The notes under the pieces were generated by a model that saw only the letters and a list, made by a program, of their open reading frames with translations, was not told the DNA's origin and did not search any database. From positions 1-50,105 of the forward strand of contig JAPOIJ010000015.1 of the NCBI GenBank assembly GCA_029979005.1: a stretch of 50,105 bases of DNA. Direction: 5' to 3'. Below, piece by piece: positions 44,914 to 50,105 of the stretch. Source of the stretch: Planctomycetota bacterium (GTDB lineage Bacteria; Planctomycetota; Planctomycetia; Pirellulales; Pirellulaceae). How positions within the stretch are numbered: the first letter of the stretch is position 1; each line of letters opens with the position of its first letter. The translations under genes and the position numbers were made by a program.

Positions 44914-46638
44914 ATGACCACTGAAAAAGCATTTCGAGATCGTGAAGTACTTTCCGAGGCTCACTCCCGAGGAACGGTCGCAACGTTGGGCGCATTTTTT
45001 AGGTTGTCCGGTCCGGGGTGGTTGCAAAGTGCAATTACACTTGGAGGTGGATCGCTTGGTGGTGCGCTTTATCTCGGCGTGATCGGCGGAAGCAGTATGC
45101 TGTGGCTGCAGTTAGTGGCAATTGTCATCGGCGTGATCATGTTGTCGGCAATTAGCTATGTCACCTTATCGACGGGGAGGCGTCCCTACGGGGCAATTAA
45201 CGAGTTTGTTAATCCAGTTCTTGGGGCGAGTTGGATTACCGCGACGATTCTCGCAAATATGATTTTCATTTTGCCTCAGTTTTCACTCTGCTTTGATGTG
45301 TTAGACAAAAATTTCGGGATGGTGGGCGACGACCCTACGATAACCTCCAAGATAGTTGTTTCGGCAGTGATCGGCCTCTTGGCATTCGGAATTGTGGTGC
45401 TCAGTTTTAAGCCCGGTTTTGCTTCGAGACTGTTTGATGCTTTGTTGAAGCTGATCGTCGGTGCGATTGTGATTTGTTTTGTTTTGGCAGTTGTTTTTCT
45501 GGCACGCAACGGAAAGATCAACGGTTGGGAAGTCTTGCAGGGGTTTATTCCCGATTTTAGTCAGTGGTGGAATCCTTCACCGGGCCTGGCGGATAAGGTC
45601 AGCGGTCTAGATGAGTCTGCAAAAAGTTTCTGGAATCAGGCGCTTGTTGAACGTCAACAAAGTGTGATGATCAGCACCACGGCAACGGCGGTTGGGATCA
45701 ACATGACTTTTCTGTTGCCCTATTCCATGTTGGCTCGTGGTTGGGATAAGCCTTTTCGAGGTCTGGCGAGATGGGACCTAATGACGGGGATGGCGATTCC
45801 GTTTATTGTCGTAACCAGTTGTATTGTCTTGGCATCTGCAAACGCGTTTCATGCCAAAATTGATTCTGAATTTCAGAGTGATGACTGGAATGTTGTGCAG
45901 CAGAGTCGGTTATTTAGCGGCACGGAATCGATGATAGCGAAGCGGATGCTGGAGGCTGATCCTAATTCGCTTACGCCGCCCTCAAGTGATGGCGAGGAAG
46001 TTGACACCAAGCAATGGCAATCCCAACAAGTCGCAAAATACATTGCGAAAATGAATTTGGACGAGCGAATTGTTGCTTCTGCACTCGTTAAACCAAATAC
46101 AGAGGCATTGGCAAAAACTCTACAACCGGTCTTAGGGAATTGGTCAAATGCGGTTTTTGGTTTGGGCGTTTTGGGGATGGGTTTCTCCACCATTATCATT
46201 TTGATGTTAATCAACGGTTATGCAGTTGCTGAAATCTTTAATCGTTACCAGAGTAACCGGCTTCGTATCTTCGGAGCGGGAGCGGCCTGCGTCGTCGGTT
46301 TCTGCTGGTTCTGGATTTGGACCGGGGATTCCAAGACTTATCTTGTAATCGTTGCATCCAGTTTCGCCGCAATCTTGTTACCGATTGCCTACTTTACCTT
46401 CATGGCTTTAATGAACAATCGTGATTTGTTAGGGGACGAAAAACCCACCGGCATCCGAATGTCAATTTGGAATGTTCTGATGGGTGTTGGAGTAATTGGA
46501 GCGCTATTGCAATCGGTGGCGTCGATTTCTACAAAAATTGATAGCCCCGATGGTCCTTACGTTATTGGCGGCGTGGTGACTTTTGTAATTCTTGCGGTGG
46601 TTGGTTTCTCGGCGAGACCGAGGCGAGACACCAACTAA
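44914..46638 (+). CDS. Nramp-like transporter lacking canonical metal-binding motifs
   Basis: Polytopic membrane protein of the APC/Nramp fold, 574 residues, about 11-12 helices. The first helix reads G-P-G-W-L-Q-S-A-I-T-L-G-G-G-S (about 33-47), where true Nramp proteins have G-P-x-x-x-x-x-x-x-x-D-P-G-N, and helix six reads N-M-T-F-L-L-P-Y-S-M (M264) in place of M-P-H. So the Asp, Asn and Met that bind the metal in Nramp are absent or changed. An extra soluble region of about 95 residues (about 315-405) lies before the last helices. Related proteins are often annotated as metal transporters, but the ligand cannot be assumed. Start supported by AAGGTG upstream. Confidence 0.75.
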   Translation: MTTEKAFRDREVLSEAHSRGTVATLGAFFRLSGPGWLQSAITLGGGSLGGALYLGVIGGSSMLWLQLVAIVIGVIMLSAISYVTLSTGRRPYGAINEFVNPVLGASWITATILANMIFILPQFSLCFDVLDKNFGMVGDDPTITSKIVVSAVIGLLAFGIVVLSFKPGFASRLFDALLKLIVGAIVICFVLAVVFLARNGKINGWEVLQGFIPDFSQWWNPSPGLADKVSGLDESAKSFWNQALVERQQSVMISTTATAVGINMTFLLPYSMLARGWDKPFRGLARWDLMTGMAIPFIVVTSCIVLASANAFHAKIDSEFQSDDWNVVQQSRLFSGTESMIAKRMLEADPNSLTPPSSDGEEVDTKQWQSQQVAKYIAKMNLDERIVASALVKPNTEALAKTLQPVLGNWSNAVFGLGVLGMGFSTIIILMLINGYAVAEIFNRYQSNRLRIFGAGAACVVGFCWFWIWTGDSKTYLVIVASSFAAILLPIAYFTFMALMNNRDLLGDEKPTGIRMSIWNVLMGVGVIGALLQSVASISTKIDSPDGPYVIGGVVTFVILAVVGFSARPRRDTN

Positions 46639-46769
46639 GTGGAAATGCGGTACCGTTGAGGTGTATCCGGCTGAGAAGTTCGGTGGTTTCCGTTAATCAG
46701 ATCAATGCTGATACGCGGTCGGAAGATTCCTGAGTTTATTATTTAGTAAATTAAGACAGAGACGAGTTA

Positions 46770-48170
46770 ATGGAAAAGATTTCAGTCAAGGATGCTAGAG
46801 ATGAGTCGTCGATTGGGAGTACATGTCAACTGCAAGGTTGGGTAAGAACTCGCCGCGACTCAAAGGCTGGATTTAGTTTTATCGAAATTAACGATGGCTC
46901 TTCTCAGGGAAACATTCAAATTATTGCAGAAGCCGCCTTGGAGAATTACGAATCAGAAGTGCGGCAGCTGACCGCTGGTTGCAGTATTTCCGTCGAGGGC
47001 GAAATAAAAGAATCCGGCGGTCGCGGTCAAAAGACAGAAATGCTAGCCCAGAAAATCTGTGTATACGGTTGGGCGGATCCAGAGACTTATCCACTGCAGA
47101 AAAAACGGCATTCGATGGAGAAGCTAAGGGAGTGGGCTCACCTGCGACCCCGGACTAATACATTCGGTGCCGTGGCGCGGGTAAGAAACTGTATCTGTAA
47201 TTCGATTCATCAGTTCTATCAGGAGCAAGGGTTCTTATACATCAACACGCCTGTTATCACGGCAAGTGATTGCGAAGGAGCAGGGGAGATGTTTCAAGTA
47301 ACCACAATGAAACTTGATGAAATCGCAAAACAGAAAATTGAAAATCTTAATTACCGTTTTGATTTCTTTGATAAACCTTCTTATCTGACCGTCAGCGGGC
47401 AGTTGGAAGCGGAAACTTACGCGTGTGCATTAGGCAAGGTCTATACTTTCGGGCCAACTTTTCGTGCAGAGAATTCAAATACTTCACGGCATCTTGCCGA
47501 ATTTTGGATGATCGAACCTGAAGTGGCCTTTGCTGATCTGAACGACAACATGGATCTAGCTGAGAAGTTCTTGAAGAGGATTTTCGCTGATGCACTTAGT
47601 AAGTGTTCCGAAGATTTAGAGTTCTTCAATGAACGAATTGATGAAACGAAATCGCTGATCGAGAGACTGTCGACAATTGTCGAATCAGAGTTTGTTCGAT
47701 TGCCGTATACCGAAGCGGTTGAAATCCTATTAAAGGCCGATGTTAAATTTGATTATGCCGTTGAATGGGGAATTGATCTGCAGTCTGAACACGAACGATA
47801 TTTGACGGAAAAGCATTTTGAAAAACCGGTGATCCTGTTTGATTATCCCAAGACGATCAAGCCTTTTTATATGTATTGCAATGATGATGACAAAACGGTC
47901 CGCGCTATGGATGTGCTGGTTCCCGGAGTCGGCGAGATCATTGGTGGAAGCCAGAGAGAGCATCGTTTGGATATTTTAGAATCGAGAATGAAAGATCAAG
48001 ATCTCGATATCAATGATTACTGGTGGTACACCGATTTGCGAAAATACGGAACCGTTCCTCATGCTGGCTTCGGGCTTGGGTTGGAGCGAGCAGTCCAGTT
48101 CGTGACCAGTATGTCCAACATTCGAGACGTAATCCCGTTCCCTCGAACTCCCGGAAACGCTGAATTCTAA
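46770..48170 (+). CDS. asnS: Asparaginyl-tRNA synthetase
   Basis: Class II synthetase charging tRNA-Asn. It has an N-terminal OB-fold anticodon-binding domain (about residues 15-100, L-Q-G-W-V-R-T-R-R) and the class II core: G-A-G-E-M-F-Q-V-T, motif 2 G-P-T-F-R-A-E-N-S-x-T-S-R-H-L-A-E-F and motif 3 G-F-G-L-G-L-E-R. The E-N-S-N-T-S-R-H form is specific for AsnRS rather than AspRS. Length 466 matches the family. It starts 131 bp after the Nramp-like gene. Confidence 0.97.
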   Translation: MEKISVKDARDESSIGSTCQLQGWVRTRRDSKAGFSFIEINDGSSQGNIQIIAEAALENYESEVRQLTAGCSISVEGEIKESGGRGQKTEMLAQKICVYGWADPETYPLQKKRHSMEKLREWAHLRPRTNTFGAVARVRNCICNSIHQFYQEQGFLYINTPVITASDCEGAGEMFQVTTMKLDEIAKQKIENLNYRFDFFDKPSYLTVSGQLEAETYACALGKVYTFGPTFRAENSNTSRHLAEFWMIEPEVAFADLNDNMDLAEKFLKRIFADALSKCSEDLEFFNERIDETKSLIERLSTIVESEFVRLPYTEAVEILLKADVKFDYAVEWGIDLQSEHERYLTEKHFEKPVILFDYPKTIKPFYMYCNDDDKTVRAMDVLVPGVGEIIGGSQREHRLDILESRMKDQDLDINDYWWYTDLRKYGTVPHAGFGLGLERAVQFVTSMSNIRDVIPFPRTPGNAEF

Positions 48171-48362
48171 AAATTCATTTTGGATGTTCCGCGTATTTAC
48201 TTTGGTTTTGATGCAATCGATTGTAGTCGGCAACTGGTGCGCAGATAGCTCCGGCTTAGGTTGCCTATCTTTTGAAGGTTTCCCCATCGGTTTGTTGAGG
48301 CAAATCTGCGAGGAAAAAATTGATGTCGATTTTTTCTTTGTTAAACTAGATGATATGTCTTC

Positions 48363-48380
48363 GAAGGCAGGTCTGCCTTC
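48363..48380. other. Perfect inverted repeat in the protease leader
   Basis: GAAGGCAG followed directly by GT and CTGCCTTC: 8-bp arms with a 2-bp centre, 43 bp upstream of the protease start codon and immediately before the CCCCTA repeat. Could be a binding site or a hairpin with a 4-nt loop. Confidence 0.45.
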
Positions 48381-48383
48381 TCT

Positions 48384-48405
48384 CCCCTACCCCTACCCCT
48401 ACCCT
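48384..48405 (-). repeat. (CCCCTA)3-CCCT repeat; G-quadruplex motif on minus strand
   Basis: Three exact CCCCTA units and a trailing CCCT. Read on the minus strand this gives four runs of at least three G separated by two-base TA loops, a textbook intramolecular G-quadruplex pattern. It sits 18 bp upstream of the protease start codon, so the G-rich strand is the template strand. Confidence 0.85.
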
Positions 48406-48422
48406 TTTTAAATGGAGTTGCC

Positions 48423-49523
48423 ATGAAGCTTTTGAATCGTTCTCTTTTACTGCTTACTGCAGTCGCCCTTCTTGTTTTTTCCAACACTGCATTCGGTCAA
48501 CGTGGATTAGACAGAGCTTTGGAGGCTCAAAGAGCTCACAATCCAAATTTTTTTCAAGTAGAAGGCGTGGTCGCGACTGGTGTTTCCGTTGATAGAGCCG
48601 GTAACGCGGTGATTAAGGTCTATACCGAGAACGCTGGCACGAAGGTCCCCGCATTCGCCAACGGCGTAGCGGTCAAGAAATTTGTCTCGGGCCCGATAAC
48701 GGCTTGGGATAGACCAGTGGATCAAATGAAAAAGCCTGGTCGAGGTAACGGCGGTGGTGGTGGAGACACTGGTGGAACCAACCCCCAGACTCGTTTGACG
48801 CGACCAGTTGCGATTGGAGCTTCGATTGGAACTTATCGGCCAAGTGCTGCTAACGCCTGTTTCGCAGGAACCTTAGGTTGTCGACTCAAAGGCAGTAACG
48901 GGCAGCGATATATTTTAAGTAACAACCATGTAATTGCTGAGGAAAATGCTGGATCAGTTGGAAACGATTTGATTATCCAACCCGGCACGTTGGATAACGG
49001 TTGTGTTTTGGAATTGGACGATGTAATCGGTGCATTATCTGGTTTTGTACCAATTAAATTTAATGGGCAGCCAAACTTCATTGACGCTGCGGTAGCAACA
49101 ACCACAGTCGCAGATACTGGTTTCGCATCTCCCACAGAGGCTTATGGTGCACCATCCTCTAATACTCAATCTGCTTTCGTCGGCATGCCGGTCCAGAAGT
49201 TTGGTCGTACAACGAGCTTAACACTTGGTGAAGTGGATGCGATCAATGTCACAGTTAATGTCGGCTACACAGCTGGTACGGCTCTGTTTGATAATCAAAT
49301 CATCATCATCGGGAAGCGGCAACGCGGACGGAAAGTTGTAGATGCTACATTCAGCGAAGGTGGTGATTCGGGATCTTTGATCGTTACTCAAGGTGGTAAC
49401 AATCCGGTTGGATTGCTGTTTGCCGGTAATTCATCAGTGACGATCGCCAATCCGATCGATGAGGTTTTGACGACCCTGTCTGTTTTGAATGGCACCGTGC
49501 TGACAGTTGATGACGGGAATTAA
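48423..49523 (+). CDS. Secreted trypsin-fold serine protease (S1-like)
   Basis: A 366-residue exported protein with signal peptide (about 1-25, cut near A-F-G-Q). Residues about 40-97 form a small alpha/beta domain (V46-E-G-V-V-A-T-G-V-S start), followed by a Gly-rich linker (about 106-120) and a chymotrypsin-fold protease with His169 (S-N-N-H-V-I-A), Asp221 (F-I-D-A-A-V-A) and Ser316 (G-G-D-S-G-S-L-I). The pattern resembles the NAL1-type or bacterial trypsin-like group rather than HtrA (no PDZ domain). Its stop codon overlaps the start of the next gene by one base (TAATG). A G-quadruplex motif and an inverted repeat lie just upstream; Shine-Dalgarno GGAG is 7 nt before the ATG. Confidence 0.88.
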   Translation: MKLLNRSLLLLTAVALLVFSNTAFGQRGLDRALEAQRAHNPNFFQVEGVVATGVSVDRAGNAVIKVYTENAGTKVPAFANGVAVKKFVSGPITAWDRPVDQMKKPGRGNGGGGGDTGGTNPQTRLTRPVAIGASIGTYRPSAANACFAGTLGCRLKGSNGQRYILSNNHVIAEENAGSVGNDLIIQPGTLDNGCVLELDDVIGALSGFVPIKFNGQPNFIDAAVATTTVADTGFASPTEAYGAPSSNTQSAFVGMPVQKFGRTTSLTLGEVDAINVTVNVGYTAGTALFDNQIIIIGKRQRGRKVVDATFSEGGDSGSLIVTQGGNNPVGLLFAGNSSVTIANPIDEVLTTLSVLNGTVLTVDDGN

Positions 49524-49744
49524 TGTCGGCTAAAGAAAAAATAGAACCGTCTGATTTGAGAGAATTCAAACGGAAACTCATGTCTGTACGTGGGGTTCAA
49601 GCGGTTGGTGAATCCGTGTCCGAGGGTTCGTTTTGCTTAAAAGTCTTTTTTGACAATGAGCAGTCGATAAAAGATGCTGTGTTGCCCGGATTAGATTCGG
49701 TACCCATTGTTTGCATGGTATCTGGTTCTATTGAAGCCCAATAA
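49523..49744 (+). CDS. Small protein homologous to the protease N-terminal domain
   Basis: A 73-residue protein without a signal peptide, translationally coupled to the protease gene (TAATG overlap). Residues 22-72 align by eye with protease residues 46-94: V22/V46, G24/G48, V25/V49, A27/A51, G29/G53, S31/S55, V32/V56, G35/G60, K40/K65, V41/V66, N45/N70, P55/P76 and the final V-S-G-x-I-x-A (66-72 with 88-94). It therefore seems to be a free-standing copy of the protease's small alpha/beta domain. It could act as inhibitor or chaperone of the protease or regulator of its synthesis, but nothing in the sequence decides this. A strong terminator follows. Confidence 0.75.
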   Translation: MSAKEKIEPSDLREFKRKLMSVRGVQAVGESVSEGSFCLKVFFDNEQSIKDAVLPGLDSVPIVCMVSGSIEAQ

Positions 49745-49764
49745 ATCACCAGATTATCTGGATG

Positions 49765-49794
49765 AAGCCACGTCGATTTCGACGTGGCTTTTTT
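49765..49794 (+). terminator. Intrinsic terminator after the protease operon
   Basis: An 11-bp perfect stem AAGCCACGTCG/CGACGTGGCTT with loop ATTT, followed by a run of T (49789-49794). It lies 21 bp after the stop of the small gene and is the clearest intrinsic terminator in the window, closing the protease plus small-protein operon. Confidence 0.9.
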
Positions 49795-49971
49795 ATTGAA
49801 TCAAAATCGCGATTGTGGTTTTATCGTTTTTTCATTGAGGGTTTTACCAGTGACCATTTTCCATACAGTTTCAGACTGAGTAGGAGTCAGCGTCGTCGCG
49901 CGGTAAATTTGAATGGAAGAGTGTCAAACGTTAGGATTGAGGCGTTCATTTATTATTGGGTTAGAGTCTAA

Positions 49972-50105
49972 ATGCTGAACTTATCTAAGTTGTTTTCGAT
50001 CGTTGGCGTGACGTGCATTGTTTTGCAGGTTAACTCGATCGGAGATGAAATTGATTTTGATAAACAGATTAAACCGATTTTGGATTCTCGGTGTGCTGAG
50101 TGTCA
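49972..50105 (+). CDS. Planctomycete cytochrome c (PSCyt1) protein, N-terminal fragment
   Basis: Start of a gene cut by the window edge. The 44 visible residues give a signal peptide (M-L-N-L-S-K-L-F then a hydrophobic stretch) followed by I-D-F-D-K-Q-I-K-P-I-L-D-S-R-C-A-E-C, whose last codon begins CA and would complete a C-x-x-C-H heme site. F-x-x-x-I-x-P-I-L-x-x-x-C-x-x-C-H is the opening of the planctomycete-specific cytochrome c (PSCyt1) domain, usually followed by PSCyt2/PSD1 domains in proteins of 700-1100 residues. The rest is outside the window. Confidence 0.88.
   Translation, partial: MLNLSKLFSIVGVTCIVLQVNSIGDEIDFDKQIKPILDSRCAEC

Noticed and set aside
44914-46638. Assignment as MntH manganese transporter
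   Set aside because: Key metal-binding motifs of MntH are missing, so the symbol would be misleading.
48384-48405. CCCCTA array as a telomere or chromosome end
   Set aside because: Only three and a half units, located inside a promoter region with genes on both sides.
48184-48411. 75-codon frame between asnS and the protease gene, ending in a Tyr-Pro repeat
   Set aside because: The Tyr-Pro repeat is only the translation of the CCCCTA array; the frame starts right after asnS without a ribosome site and shows no protein-like pattern at its end.

Overview
The window looks like a piece of a Planctomycetota chromosome, probably from a marine Pirellulales-type organism (inference). The support is a single protein made of two fused UvrA copies, two signal-peptide sulfatases, a secreted PQQ-type beta-propeller starting with a W-x-Q-F-R-G-P-x-G-x-G-V-S motif, a truncated gene at the right edge matching planctomycete cytochrome c (PSCyt1) proteins, and many genes without a clear Shine-Dalgarno. 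No rRNA, tRNA, CRISPR array, transposase or phage gene was recognised; this is mostly ordinary chromosomal gene content.

Layout. 0-5 kb: an SGSH-like sulfatase (+) converges on a PlsC-type acyltransferase (-), with a membrane-anchored HD-GYP protein (-) behind it. 5-13 kb: the 2345-residue double UvrA with an unrelated internally duplicated tail, then a small CBM9/DOMON-like protein. 13-18.6 kb: a secreted PQQ propeller (-), and divergently a two-gene Tat-exported molybdenum oxidoreductase (four-cluster ferredoxin plus catalytic subunit) with no membrane quinone subunit next to it. 18.8-25.5 kb: formate-THF ligase, a DUF2237 protein, a PutA proline oxidase and AMP nucleosidase (-). 25.8-30.5 kb: an OPT-family transporter with an unknown membrane partner, a GT-B-like protein with a long coiled coil (-), and YacG. 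30.7-35.4 kb: an unknown multi-spanning membrane protein and a nucleoside-salvage set: concentrative nucleoside transporter (+), cytidine deaminase (-), thymidine/pyrimidine phosphorylase (-). 35.7-38.8 kb: three co-directional NAD(P)-dependent dehydrogenases of three unrelated families, likely one sugar-acid or hydroxy-acid pathway. 38.8-43.4 kb: a second sulfatase, a HIT protein, and CstA overlapping a small lipoprotein, all on minus. 43.7-48.2 kb: thioredoxin reductase, an Nramp-like transporter without the canonical metal motifs, and asparaginyl-tRNA synthetase. 48.4-49.8 kb: a secreted trypsin-fold protease overlapping a 73-residue gene, closed by a strong terminator; then the start of a cytochrome c gene.

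The observations I rate highest are: (1) the protease/small-protein pair, where the small cytoplasmic protein appears to be a free-standing copy of the protease's own N-terminal domain, behind a perfect four-tract G-quadruplex motif; (2) the double UvrA with one altered ABC signature, histone-H1-like lysine linkers and a duplicated tail domain; (3) a Cys-to-His swap at one iron-sulfur ligand position in the Mo-enzyme ferredoxin; (4) the three-dehydrogenase cluster; and (5) an Nramp relative lacking the DPGN and MPH motifs.
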